In this document: positions 29,192-38,843 of the stretch, piece after piece
Position numbering within the stretch: the stretch's first letter is position 1
Layout: each line of letters starts with the position of its first letter
DNA from: Rubrivivax sp.
GTDB taxonomy: Bacteria; Pseudomonadota; Gammaproteobacteria; Burkholderiales; Burkholderiaceae_C
DNA: 64,000 nucleotides
Reading direction: 5' to 3'
NCBI GenBank assembly: GCA_027484825.1
Contig: JAIXSE010000031.1
Span: forward strand, 34,823 to 98,822
Made by a program: the position numbers and the translations under genes
Notes under the pieces: generated by a model
Told to the model about the DNA's origin: nothing
The model's input: only the letters and a program-made list of their open reading frames with translations
Databases searched by the model: none

Positions 29192-31297
29192 ATGGGCCGC
29201 ACCGCACCGCCGTCGGGGCATCGTGCCCGTCCGCTGCTGTCGGCCGAGGATCAGGCTGCGCAGTTCCGCCTGTTGGCGGACAACGTGCCGGTGCTCATTG
29301 CGGTCTTCGACGCCCACGACCTGACCTGCCTCTTCGCCAACCGCCGCTATGCCGCCGCCTTCGGTCTGGATGAGGATGCCATCCTCGGACTGACCGTGCG
29401 CGAGGTGATCGGCGAGGAGGCCGCCGAGGAAATCGAGCCGCAGGTGCGGCTGCTGCTGGACCAGCATGTCAGCGCCAACTATGAGCGTCGTCTGCAGAGC
29501 CGGGACGGGCAGGTGCGCTGGATCGAGGTGAACCTGGTGCCGCACCTGTCGCCCGACCGCAAGGAGGTGCTGTCGGCCTTCGTGCTGATCAACGACATCA
29601 CCCGCTACCGCGAGGCCGAGCTGGCCGTGCGGGAGTCGGAAGAACGGATGGCCAAGTTCATGCAGGCGTCGATGGAGGGCATCGTCTTCCACCGCGACGG
29701 CGTGATCACCGATGCCAATCCCGCCTTGTGCGAACTGCTGGGGATGCCGCTGTCCTCACTGATCGGCCGAAAGGCGCTGGACCTGGTCGCCTCCGAGGAA
29801 GTGGCCATGGTGCGGGCGGTGATGGAGGCGGGCGACGAGACCCACTACGAGACCGTCATCATCGATGGCCAGGGCCACCGCCTGCCGGTCGAGCTGATCG
29901 TGCGCACGCTGACCTGCCAGGGCCAGCACTTCCGCATGGGCGTGGTCCGCGACCTTCGTGCGCAGCATGAGGCGATGGCCCGCATCCATCATCTGGCCCA
30001 TCACGACCCGCTGACCGGTCTGCTCAACCGCAACACCCTGATGGAGCGTCTGCGGGAGCGGCTGGAGCGGGGCGGCGAAGGCGCGGCGCTGCTGTTCATC
30101 GACCTGGACAACTTCAAGCGGGTCAATGACTCGCTGGGCCATCTGGAGGGGGACCAGGTGCTGCGCACCGTCGCCGACCGGCTGCGCGCCGGCCTGCGGG
30201 CGGGTGACCTGGTGGCGCGTTTTGGTGGCGATGAATTTGTGGTGCTCCTGGAGCATGTGACGCAGCGCAAGGACGTGCTGGTGGTGCTCCAGGCGCTGCT
30301 GAGCGTGGTGGAGGTGCCGGTGCGGGCGGATGGGCGGGACTTGTCGGTCACGCCGTCCATTGGCGTGGCGCTGTATCCGGACCACGGACAGAGCCCGGAA
30401 GACCTGCTTCAGCATGCAGACACGGCCATGTATCTGGCCAAGGCGTCCGGTCGGGCCACCTATCGCTTCTTTGAACCGTCGATGGCGGCCACCGCCTATG
30501 CCGATCTGGTGCTGGAGGGCGAACTGGCCCAGGCCCTGACCGCCGACGAATTCGTGCTGTTCTATCAGCCGCAGGTGGATGCGCAGACCGGCCAGCTGGT
30601 CGGTGCGGAAGCGCTGCTGCGCTGGCGTCATCCGGTGCGCGGCCTGCTCACGCCGGATGCCTTCATCCTGGTGGCCGAGCGGCACCGGCTGATGCTGCCG
30701 CTGGGGGAATGGGTGATGCGTGAAGCCGCGCGTCAGACCCGGCTGTGGCATGACAGCGGCGTGGCGCCGGTGCCCATCGCCGTGAATCTCTCCAGCATGC
30801 AGTTCCGCCTGGCCAGCTTCTCCAAATCGGTGGGCCAGATCCTCAAGGCCGCCGGCGTGCCCGGCGAATGGCTGGAACTGGAGCTGACCGAGCGCATGCT
30901 CACCGAAGAGATCGAACGCCTGCCCGAGCTGCTGCAGACGCTGCGCTCGCAGGGCTTGGCGATTTCGATCGATGACTTCGGCACTGGCTACACCGCGCTC
31001 AACCAGCTCACCCGGCTGCCGCTGGACAAGCTCAAGATCGACCAGAGTTTTGTGGCGGTGCTGCCGGACGACGGCGGGGCCGCGGCCATCACCCGGGCCA
31101 TGATCCAGATGGCCAAGGGCCTGGGCCTGCGGGTCGGGGCCGAAGGTGTGCGCAATGCCCGCCAGTGGCATCTGCTGGCCGAATGGGGCTGCGATGAGCT
31201 GCAGGGTGAGGTGATTGCCAGCGCGATGCCGGCCGATGAATTTGAGGCGTGGCTGGCCCAGCGCGGCCGGCCGACGCTGCCCAGGATGGACCCATGA
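29192..31297 (+). CDS. PAS-PAS-GGDEF-EAL cyclic-di-GMP signalling protein
   Basis: RAGDLVARFGGDEFVVLLE (GGDEF with upstream RxxD), AEALLRWRHP (EAL), ELTERML, DDFGTGYTAL, KIDQSFV. Confidence 0.95.
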   Translation: MGRTAPPSGHRARPLLSAEDQAAQFRLLADNVPVLIAVFDAHDLTCLFANRRYAAAFGLDEDAILGLTVREVIGEEAAEEIEPQVRLLLDQHVSANYERRLQSRDGQVRWIEVNLVPHLSPDRKEVLSAFVLINDITRYREAELAVRESEERMAKFMQASMEGIVFHRDGVITDANPALCELLGMPLSSLIGRKALDLVASEEVAMVRAVMEAGDETHYETVIIDGQGHRLPVELIVRTLTCQGQHFRMGVVRDLRAQHEAMARIHHLAHHDPLTGLLNRNTLMERLRERLERGGEGAALLFIDLDNFKRVNDSLGHLEGDQVLRTVADRLRAGLRAGDLVARFGGDEFVVLLEHVTQRKDVLVVLQALLSVVEVPVRADGRDLSVTPSIGVALYPDHGQSPEDLLQHADTAMYLAKASGRATYRFFEPSMAATAYADLVLEGELAQALTADEFVLFYQPQVDAQTGQLVGAEALLRWRHPVRGLLTPDAFILVAERHRLMLPLGEWVMREAARQTRLWHDSGVAPVPIAVNLSSMQFRLASFSKSVGQILKAAGVPGEWLELELTERMLTEEIERLPELLQTLRSQGLAISIDDFGTGYTALNQLTRLPLDKLKIDQSFVAVLPDDGGAAAITRAMIQMAKGLGLRVGAEGVRNARQWHLLAEWGCDELQGEVIASAMPADEFEAWLAQRGRPTLPRMDP

Positions 31298-32493
31298 CTG
31301 CTGCTTCCCCGCCTCCGGCTGAGCCCTTGGCAAGCGCCGACCTCCGCGCTGAGATTGCCGACGGGATCACCGCCGAAACCCCCGACACGGCCGACTTTTC
31401 CGACGCCATGCAGGCGCTGCTGCGCCAGGCCATTCAGGACGCCGGCGGCTGGCTGCCCTTCGACCGCTACATGAGTCTGGTGCTCTATGCGCCGGGGCTG
31501 GGTTATTACGCCAACAGCCTGCGCAAGTTCGGCACCATGCCGCAGCAGGGCTCGGACTTCGTCACCGCACCGGAGTTGTCGCCGCTATTCGGCCAGGCCC
31601 TGGCCCGGCAGGTGTCGCAGGCGCTGACCGTCAGCGGCACCCGCACCGTCATTGAATTCGGCGCTGGCAGCGGGGCTCTGGCCGAGCAACTGATCGAGAC
31701 GCTGGAGGCCCTGGGCACGCCGGTGGACCACTACCAGATCGTGGACCTGTCCGGCACGCTGCGCGAGCGTCAGGCCCAGCGGCTGGCGCGGTTTGCGCCG
31801 CGGGTGCAGTGGCTGGACCAGTGGCCGCAGGAGATTCACGGCGTGCTGGTGGCCAATGAGCTGCTGGACGCCATGCCGGTGCAGTTGCTGCACTGGACCG
31901 GCAGCCAGTGGCGCGAACGCGGCGTGGAGATGGACGCGCACGGGGGGCTGTGTTTTGCGGACCGGCCCACCACCGCCCGGCCGCCCACACCGCCCGAGGC
32001 CGATGCCACGTTCGTGCCGGGCACCGTCACCGAGGTGCATGCGCAGGCCGAGGCCTTTGTCCGCACCCTGGCCGACCATCTCAAGCGCGGCGCCGCCTTC
32101 TTCATCGACTACGGCTTCCCGGAGTCGGAGTACTACCATCCGCAGCGCACCGGTGGCACGCTGATGTGCCACCACCTGCACCGCGCCGATCCCGATCCCC
32201 TGTCCCTGCCGGGCCAGAAGGACATCACCACCCATGTGAATTTCACCGGCATTGCGCTGGCGGGGCAGGAAGCCGGGCTGACGGTGCTGGGCTACACCAG
32301 CCAGGCCCACTTCCTGATCAACTGCGGCCTGGTGGACCTGATGGAAGGCGCCGATCTGGCCACGCGCAGCATGGCGCACCGGCTGATCGCCGAACATGAG
32401 ATGGGCGAGCTGTTCAAGGTGATCGGCTTTGTGCCGGGCGAGGAATTCGACGCCATCGGCTTCCAGCGCGGCGACCGGTCCTACATGCTCTGA
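31294..32493 (+). CDS. SAM-dependent methyltransferase, MidA/NDUFAF7-like (COG1565 type)
   Basis: PFDRYMSLVLYAPGLGYYAN, FVTAPELSPLFGQALARQ, VIEFGAGSGALAEQL, VLVANELLDAMPVQLL, IDYGFPESEYYHPQR. Confidence 0.92.
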   Translation: MTAASPPPAEPLASADLRAEIADGITAETPDTADFSDAMQALLRQAIQDAGGWLPFDRYMSLVLYAPGLGYYANSLRKFGTMPQQGSDFVTAPELSPLFGQALARQVSQALTVSGTRTVIEFGAGSGALAEQLIETLEALGTPVDHYQIVDLSGTLRERQAQRLARFAPRVQWLDQWPQEIHGVLVANELLDAMPVQLLHWTGSQWRERGVEMDAHGGLCFADRPTTARPPTPPEADATFVPGTVTEVHAQAEAFVRTLADHLKRGAAFFIDYGFPESEYYHPQRTGGTLMCHHLHRADPDPLSLPGQKDITTHVNFTGIALAGQEAGLTVLGYTSQAHFLINCGLVDLMEGADLATRSMAHRLIAEHEMGELFKVIGFVPGEEFDAIGFQRGDRSYML

Positions 32494-33722
32494 GCCGGCT
32501 CCAGCGCCCGCAGGGCGTTCAGCCGGGCCAGATGGATCGCCTGGCCGATGGCCTGGCCTTTGCGGCCCGCTGCCATTGCCGCGGCTGACACGGCGGCGGT
32601 ATCCACCGCCAGCACCGCGGACAGTGATTGCATCATCCACGGACGCTGCGGATAGTCCCGGTTTTCCATGCCGGTGCGGCCGCGCACATCGCATTCACAG
32701 GCCAGCAGGATCTGCTCGAAGCGGTCCGGCCGGCGCAGGGCATCACAGCGCTCCAGCAGACGCAGCCGGGCTTCCGGCGTGAAGCCCAGGCTGCTGTGCA
32801 GGTGGATGTGCTCGCGGGCCACCAGCACCGCCAGCTCCCGGCAGTCGGTAGGCACCCGCCAATGCGCGGACAAGGCCTCGGCCAGCGGCACGCCGCGTGC
32901 GTCATGGCCGGGATGGCGCGGCCAGTCCGCCTCCGGCGTCTCGCCCTTGCCCAGGTCGTGGCACAGCGCGGCATAACGCACCGCCAGCGGCGCCTGCACC
33001 CGGGCGCACTGGTCCAGCACCAGCAGCAGATGGGCGCCGGTGTCCACCTCGGGATGGTGGGCCGGAGGCTGCGGCACGCCGAACAAGCGGTCCAGCGCCG
33101 GCGCCAGCCGGGCCAGTGCGCCGCAGTCGCGCAGCACCTGGATCATGCGGGAGGGTCGCACCTCCATCAGCCCGCGGGAGACCTCCTGCCAGACCCGCTC
33201 CGGCACCAGCGCATCCACTTCACCGTTGGCCACCATCTCGCGCATCAGGGTCATCGTCTCCGGCGCCACACTGAAGTCACTGAAACGGGCGGCAAAGCGG
33301 GCCAGGCGCAGGATGCGCACCGGGTCCTCCACAAACGCCAGCGACACATGGCGCAGCACCCGCGCCTGCAGGTCGCGCTGGCCGCCGTACGGGTCCACCA
33401 GCGAACCGTCCTCCGACTGGGCCATGGCGTTGATCGTCAGGTCCCGGCGCGCCAGGTCCTGCTCCAGCGTCACGTCCGGTGCGGCATGCACATGAAAGCC
33501 GCGGTAGCCTGATCCGGTCTTGCGCTCGGTCCGGGCCAGCGCCACTTCCTCATGGGTTTTCGGATGCAGGAACACGGGAAAGTCCTTGCCCACCGGCAGG
33601 TATCCAGCGTCCAGCAGGGCTTGCGGGTCGGCGCCGACGGCCACCCAGTCCCGATCTTGAACAGGCAGGCCCAGCAGGGCATCGCGGACAGCGCCGCCGA
33701 CCAGATACATTTGCATACTCAT
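32481..33722 (-). CDS. cca: Multifunctional CCA tRNA nucleotidyltransferase with HD domain
   Basis: MQMYLVGGAVRDALLGLPVQDRDWVAVGA, RRDLTINAMAQ, ALCHDLGKGETP. Confidence 0.96.
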   Translation of the reverse strand: MSMQMYLVGGAVRDALLGLPVQDRDWVAVGADPQALLDAGYLPVGKDFPVFLHPKTHEEVALARTERKTGSGYRGFHVHAAPDVTLEQDLARRDLTINAMAQSEDGSLVDPYGGQRDLQARVLRHVSLAFVEDPVRILRLARFAARFSDFSVAPETMTLMREMVANGEVDALVPERVWQEVSRGLMEVRPSRMIQVLRDCGALARLAPALDRLFGVPQPPAHHPEVDTGAHLLLVLDQCARVQAPLAVRYAALCHDLGKGETPEADWPRHPGHDARGVPLAEALSAHWRVPTDCRELAVLVAREHIHLHSSLGFTPEARLRLLERCDALRRPDRFEQILLACECDVRGRTGMENRDYPQRPWMMQSLSAVLAVDTAAVSAAAMAAGRKGQAIGQAIHLARLNALRALEPAQSM

Positions 33723-33804
33723 GTTGCGGTGCAGCATCCCCAACAGTGGGGGTAGTTAATTTACGCTACGTAGGTATATTCACCCATGTCACCTGCACAT
33801 GAGT

Positions 33805-33820
33805 GTCCGCTTCAGCGGAC
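33805..33820 (+). repeat. Leader hairpin GTCCGC-ttca-GCGGAC upstream of the small sorting-tail protein gene
   Basis: 6-bp stem with 4-nt loop, 58 nt before ATG at 33879. Confidence 0.3.
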
Positions 33821-33878
33821 CAAAGGGCCGAGAGAGACACCGAGCCAGGCAGGTTGACCAGCAGTAGGGAGTGTATGA

Positions 33879-34187
33879 ATGAAGGTAGTCGTCGCTCTCG
33901 GATTGGTGTTTCTGAGTCTCGCCGCCCACGCCAAGGAACAGCAGGTCCAGTCGCAGCTGTCTTCGGTCGCCCGCGGTGTGTCGCAGCTCCCTGCGGAGCC
34001 TGTGGCTGCGGAGTCCAGTTTTACCCGACGTAGCCAATCCGAACCGGTCCAGTTGCCGGATGTGAATGAACAGGAAGGTGCAGATTCGTTGCTGCCCTCC
34101 CTGGGTGCGGAATCGCAAACGCAAGCGTTGATGCTGGGTGGCCTTTTGGCCATGGGCTTCCTCGTCCGCCGCCGCCGCGAGGACTAA
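33879..34187 (+). CDS. Small secreted protein with PEP-CTERM-like C-terminal anchor lacking the PEP motif
   Basis: Signal peptide MKVVVALGLVFLSLAAHAKE; C-terminal hydrophobic segment plus basic cluster ALMLGGLLAMGFLVRRRRED. Confidence 0.7.
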   Translation: MKVVVALGLVFLSLAAHAKEQQVQSQLSSVARGVSQLPAEPVAAESSFTRRSQSEPVQLPDVNEQEGADSLLPSLGAESQTQALMLGGLLAMGFLVRRRRED

Positions 34188-34201
34188 GGCCGTCCCGGCC
34201 G

Positions 34202-34229
34202 GACGGGTGCCAGAGTTCTGGCGCCCGTC
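34202..34229 (+). terminator. 11-bp hairpin GACGGGTGCCA-gagttc-TGGCGCCCGTC followed by TGTTTCC
   Basis: One G-U pair; 14 nt after the stop of the small protein gene. Confidence 0.55.
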
Positions 34230-34257
34230 TGTTTCCCCGCGCGCCCGCGAAGCGCGT

Positions 34258-34971
34258 TCAGACCACGGGTTTGAGCACCGGCACCGGTCCGCTCACGTCC
34301 CGGTAGGGTTCTTCAAAGTCCAGAAAGTCTTTTTCCGCCAGTGCTGCGGCCACCCAGTCCTGCACGGCCGGTGTGGCCTCCAGGCGCTGCGCATAGGCCT
34401 GGGCGAGCGGCGTGAGCGGCAGCCCATAGCGGGTCACCCGCATCACCACCGGCGCAAAGAAGGCGTCCGCAGCACTGAAGGTGCCAAACAGGAAGGGGCC
34501 GCCGCAGGCCTGCAGCGTGTCCTCCCATAGCTGGCCGATACGGTCCAGGTCGGCCCGCAGGGCGGGTTCACGGGCCAACAGTTGTGGGCCGATGGTCCGC
34601 AGGTCCGCATCGATGTTCATCGGGCAGTGCGAGCGCAAGGCACCAAAGCCGCTGTGCATCTCCGCGCAGACGGTGCGGGCGCGGGCGCGCCGGGCCCGGT
34701 CCGTCGGCCACACGCCTCGGTCCGGAAAACGCTCGGCCAGGTATTCAACGATGGCCAGGCTGTCCCAGATCGCCAGTCCGTCATCCACCAGCACCGGCAC
34801 CTTGCCGGTCGGCGCGACCGCGCGAACGTCCTTGTAGAAGTCGGAGCCCGGCGAGAAATCGAAGCGCAGGGCACGTTCCTGGAAGGGGATCTCCATCGCC
34901 TTCATCAGCACCCAGGGCCGCATGGACCAGGACGAGTAGTTCTTGTTGCCGATCAGCAGGGTCAGGCTCAT
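34258..34971 (-). CDS. Glutathione S-transferase family protein
   Basis: LLIGNKNYSSWSMRPWVLMKA, GKVPVLVDDGLAIWDSLAIVEYLAERFP. Confidence 0.92.
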   Translation of the reverse strand: MSLTLLIGNKNYSSWSMRPWVLMKAMEIPFQERALRFDFSPGSDFYKDVRAVAPTGKVPVLVDDGLAIWDSLAIVEYLAERFPDRGVWPTDRARRARARTVCAEMHSGFGALRSHCPMNIDADLRTIGPQLLAREPALRADLDRIGQLWEDTLQACGGPFLFGTFSAADAFFAPVVMRVTRYGLPLTPLAQAYAQRLEATPAVQDWVAAALAEKDFLDFEEPYRDVSGPVPVLKPVV

Positions 34972-35013
34972 GGGGGATCTCCGTGGCAGTCAGTGGTGCG
35001 GGGCGCCGTGCGC

Positions 35014-37074
35014 TCAGTTGCCGTTGGCCGGCAGGTCCTGGCTGACGGCGGCGGTGGTGCCGGCCGGACCAATGACGCGGCCCAGGCGCTCGCGCAGTTG
35101 TGTGCCACCCTCGCGGCCCATCAACTGGGCATAGACGGTGGCATTGGACAGCACCTTGCGCACGTAGTCCCGGGTCTCGTTGATGGGGATGTTCTCGGTC
35201 CAGACGGCCGCATCCAGCGTCGAGCCTTCGCGCCAGCGCCTGGGCCGGTTCGGACCGGCGTTGTAGGCCGCCGCCGCCATGGCCTGCGAACCGTCGAAGC
35301 TGTCCAGCACCAGCTTGAGATAACCGGTGCCCAGACGCAGATTCACGTCCCGGTCATGCAGCATCTCCGGCTTCACATCCAGCCCCAGTTTCTTGGCGGT
35401 CCACTTGGCGGTGGCCGGCATCACCTGCATCAGGCCGGAGGCGCCGACATGCGAGCGGGCATCCATCATGAAGCGTGATTCCTGACGGATCAGGCCGTAG
35501 ACGTAGGTCGGGTCCAGGCCGGAGGCGGCGGCGGTGCGGAACACGTCGGCCCGGTAGGGCATGGGATAGCGGGTGTTGAGGTCGATCTCCTGGCGGGTGC
35601 GCTCACTGGTGGAGATGCAGCGCTCCCACAGCTCCCGCTCACACGCCGCCTGGGCAACGGCCAGCAGTTCCCGGTCGCCCAGGCCCCGCATGCTGAAGTT
35701 CCATTCGCGCTGGCCTTCGCTGCGAAGGCCCACGGCCAGCAGTTGCATCGCGCGGGACACGCCCGGCATCGCCAGCGCCTGCGCGCGTTCCTGCGCGGTG
35801 AGGTCGGCCGGCTGCGGGGGCAGCGGCAGGCGCAGGCGCAATTCATCGGCGGCCAGCTTGCCGTAGTAGTGCAGGGGGGAGGCCAGGCCCCGCAGCGCGT
35901 CCAGGGCTTCCTTGCGCTGTGCGTCACCGGCCGGGCCCTTGGCGGCCAGCGTCTGCTGGGCCTTGGCCTTCCAGTACACCCAGGCCGAATCGCGCTGGTC
36001 CGACGGCTTCATCAAGGCGATGGCTTCCAGCAATTGCTCCGGCCGGCCCGTGCCGCCGTCCGCGCGCAGGGCGGCGCGGGCGATCCAGCTGAGCGTGTCG
36101 TCGCTCCATTCCATCGGCACGCCGGCGCGAGCCTGCAGGCGCAGGGCGCGATCGAAATGGTCGCTGGCCACGTCCTGCTGGCGCAGCGCGGCCTGGCGAC
36201 CCAGCTGCGCCCACACCCAGGCCGCCAGGTCCGTCGGCAGCCGCACTGCCCAGGCCTGCACGTCATCGGCGGCGGTGGAGGGGTCCTGCACCGCCAGACG
36301 CTGCAGCGCCAGAGCGGTCAGCTCCGCCTGCGCGCGCGGCCGGGCGGCGCCCTTGCGCTTGAGGTAGCGGTCGGGCTTGTCCATCAGCTCGGTCAAGGAC
36401 TGGGCCTCGGCCTTGGTCAGCAGGCCGCTGACCTGCTTGATGACACGCGTGCGGTTGGCCTCGACCGACTGGCGCAGCTTCAGCCAGACGTCGGTGTCCT
36501 TGAGCTTGCCGCCCTCCAGCAGCGTGGTGGCCAGCATGTGGCAGCCTTCGTCGCTGTCCCGCTGGTTGAGCCAGGCGCTGCGGGCCTGCTCGCGCAGCTC
36601 CTTGCTGCGCTCCAGGGCCGGGTCGGCCAGCAGCGCGTAGCAGACCACCTCCCGGTCGTCCTGCATCTTGTAGCTGGCATGGTCGCGCCGGAAATTGGCC
36701 CAGTCGCGACGATGGCCCAGCTCCAGCAGCCAGTCATTGCGCAGCCGGTCTTCCACATAGCTGCCGGGCCAGCGGGCATAAAACGCGCTGACTTCGGCCT
36801 GGGTGGCTTCCGAGAGACGGCTGTTCAGGTCCCAGTAGTCGAACCAGGGGGCCAGCGGATGCTGCTGGTCCAGGGCGGCTTGCCGGTCGGCGGCCAGCCG
36901 GGGGCGGTCGCGCTTTTGCCAGGCGTCGCGGGCGTCCAGCACCAGGTCCGCATTGGGCGGCGGCACATTGGGCACCACCGCAAAGGGCGAGGGCGACTGC
37001 GCGGTGGAAGGAAGCGGCGACAGGGCGATGGCGCCAAGCGCAAGGGCGGTTACAGTGATCCGAGCGAACTTCAT
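35014..37074 (-). CDS. slt: Soluble lytic murein transglycosylase
   Basis: GLIRQESRFMMDARSHVGASGLMQVMPATAKW, NLRLGTGYLKLVLD, AAAAYNAGPNRPRRWR. Confidence 0.94.
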   Translation of the reverse strand: MKFARITVTALALGAIALSPLPSTAQSPSPFAVVPNVPPPNADLVLDARDAWQKRDRPRLAADRQAALDQQHPLAPWFDYWDLNSRLSEATQAEVSAFYARWPGSYVEDRLRNDWLLELGHRRDWANFRRDHASYKMQDDREVVCYALLADPALERSKELREQARSAWLNQRDSDEGCHMLATTLLEGGKLKDTDVWLKLRQSVEANRTRVIKQVSGLLTKAEAQSLTELMDKPDRYLKRKGAARPRAQAELTALALQRLAVQDPSTAADDVQAWAVRLPTDLAAWVWAQLGRQAALRQQDVASDHFDRALRLQARAGVPMEWSDDTLSWIARAALRADGGTGRPEQLLEAIALMKPSDQRDSAWVYWKAKAQQTLAAKGPAGDAQRKEALDALRGLASPLHYYGKLAADELRLRLPLPPQPADLTAQERAQALAMPGVSRAMQLLAVGLRSEGQREWNFSMRGLGDRELLAVAQAACERELWERCISTSERTRQEIDLNTRYPMPYRADVFRTAAASGLDPTYVYGLIRQESRFMMDARSHVGASGLMQVMPATAKWTAKKLGLDVKPEMLHDRDVNLRLGTGYLKLVLDSFDGSQAMAAAAYNAGPNRPRRWREGSTLDAAVWTENIPINETRDYVRKVLSNATVYAQLMGREGGTQLRERLGRVIGPAGTTAAVSQDLPANGN

Positions 37075-37085
37075 GCCGTACTGCG

Positions 37086-37682
37086 ATGAATGCCTCCCCC
37101 ACGGACAACACCTGGCCCCATGAGAGAAACGAGCTGCGCCGCGCCTTGCGGGCGCGTCGCCGGGAATGGTGGGCCAGCCCCGACGCCCGCCTTGCGGAGG
37201 ACCGGCTGGGTGAACAGCTGCAAGGCCTGCTGCGTCAGTTGGAGCCGCTGAGCCTGGGGCTGTACTGGGCCCTGGACGGTGAATTTAACGCAGCGGACTG
37301 GGCTCTGGCCCACAAACTCGATGTGTCCTTGCAACTGGCGCTCCCGTTTGCCCGAAAGGCGGGACCCAACCAGGGCCCGGCGCGCATGAGTTTTCATCGC
37401 TGGGACGGGAAAGCGCCCACCACGCGGGATGAATGCGACATCCCGACGGCCACCGGCGCGGTGATGGTGCCCGAAGTGCTGCTGGTGCCCTGCCTGGGCT
37501 TCACCCGGGAGGGCTACCGGCTGGGCTATGGCGGCGGTTATTTCGACCGATGGCTGGAAGAACATCCCGGGGTGACCACCATCGGGCTGGCCTGGGCGTG
37601 CTGTGAGGCGCCGTTCGAGGTGCAGCCGCATGATCAGCCGATGACCATTGTGCTGACGGAGAACGAGGTCATTGCGCCTTGA
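37086..37682 (+). CDS. 5-formyltetrahydrofolate cyclo-ligase (copy 1)
   Basis: RNELRRALRARR, GLYWALDGEF, VLLVPCLGFTREGYRLGYGGGYFDRWLE. Confidence 0.9.
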   Translation: MNASPTDNTWPHERNELRRALRARRREWWASPDARLAEDRLGEQLQGLLRQLEPLSLGLYWALDGEFNAADWALAHKLDVSLQLALPFARKAGPNQGPARMSFHRWDGKAPTTRDECDIPTATGAVMVPEVLLVPCLGFTREGYRLGYGGGYFDRWLEEHPGVTTIGLAWACCEAPFEVQPHDQPMTIVLTENEVIAP

Positions 37683-37726
37683 TGGCGCATTGATGGGATG
37701 GCGCCAGCGATGGCCGCTGCTGCGGC

Positions 37727-38722
37727 TCAATCCCCGCTGAAGGGGGCCGCCGTGGGCGGCTCCGCCTCCCCGATGGCACTGCGGGTGCCCGCGGCCTGTG
37801 CCAGGATCCACTGCGCGAACTCCATCACCTCCGCCCGCGCGCGGCCCTGCCGGGACAGCATGAGCCAGTAGACCGTTGGCGCCCCCATACGGCCTTGTTC
37901 GCCGAAGGGCTCCGCCAGTTCGCCGCGCTGCAGGGCCTCGGCCACCAGCGGCAGCCGTGCCAGCGCCACCGCCTGGCCCGACACCGCCGCCTGCACCTGC
38001 TGATAGGTGAAATTCAAATACATCCACCGGCGCGGCTGCAGGTCCGGCAAGCCCCGCTCGGCCAGCCAGCGGCGCCAGCTCAGGAACAGGCCGCTGGGGC
38101 GCTGGTCATCTTCCTCGGCCAGGGTGTGGTGGCGCAGGTCCGCCGCGGTGCTCAGCGCAGGGGCCAGACCGCTCGCGGCCTGACCAGCCATCCACGGGCT
38201 GACCACCGGCGTGAGCACTTCACCGAACAGCCGCTGCGCGGTCGGCGGCACCCCTCGCGGCGGGCAGTACCGCAGGGCAATGTCGATTTCGCTGTCTTCC
38301 AGGTCGACCAGTTGATCGTGCGCGGAGACGCGGATGTCCATGTCCGGATGGTCCCGCTGGAAGGCTTCGAGCCTGGGGATCAGCCACAGCGAGGCGAAAG
38401 AAGCGAAGGTGGTCACATTCACCACCCGGCGTCCGCGCGCCTGGCGCATCTGGCGCACCGTGCCGTCCAGTCGATCCAGCAGCGGCGTCACCGTGCTTTG
38501 CAGCAACTGGCCGTCGGCGGTCAGGGCCACATGCCGGGTGCCGCGCTGGAAGAGCGTGGTGCCCAGTTCTTCCTCCAGTGACCGGATCTGACGGCTGACC
38601 GCGGACTGGGTCAGGAACAGTTCCTCGGCGGCTCCGCTGAAGCTGAGCCGCCGGGCGACCGCTTCAAACGCCCGCAGCGGGCCGATGCTCAAGGGACGGT
38701 GGCGCGGAGCATTCATGCGCAA
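37727..38722 (-). CDS. LysR-family transcriptional regulator (GcvA-like)
   Basis: PLRAFEAVARRLSFSGAAEELFLTQSAVSRQIRSLEEELGTTLFQRGTRHVALTADG. Confidence 0.92.
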   Translation of the reverse strand: MRMNAPRHRPLSIGPLRAFEAVARRLSFSGAAEELFLTQSAVSRQIRSLEEELGTTLFQRGTRHVALTADGQLLQSTVTPLLDRLDGTVRQMRQARGRRVVNVTTFASFASLWLIPRLEAFQRDHPDMDIRVSAHDQLVDLEDSEIDIALRYCPPRGVPPTAQRLFGEVLTPVVSPWMAGQAASGLAPALSTAADLRHHTLAEEDDQRPSGLFLSWRRWLAERGLPDLQPRRWMYLNFTYQQVQAAVSGQAVALARLPLVAEALQRGELAEPFGEQGRMGAPTVYWLMLSRQGRARAEVMEFAQWILAQAAGTRSAIGEAEPPTAAPFSGD

Positions 38723-38843
38723 ATGGTATCAATCGGCGGCTCAAGTCTCATTGGACCGGTCCTCGGGACAACCCTAGGATGCCACCGTGCCTTCGAAGCA
38801 AGCACCGCATGGGTCTGGTGCGGAAGGCGGTGGGGAGTCCATC

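Noticed and set aside
29756-31333. 525-aa minus-strand ORF opposite the GGDEF-EAL gene
   Set aside because: Shadow ORF; plus strand has intact GGDEF and EAL signatures
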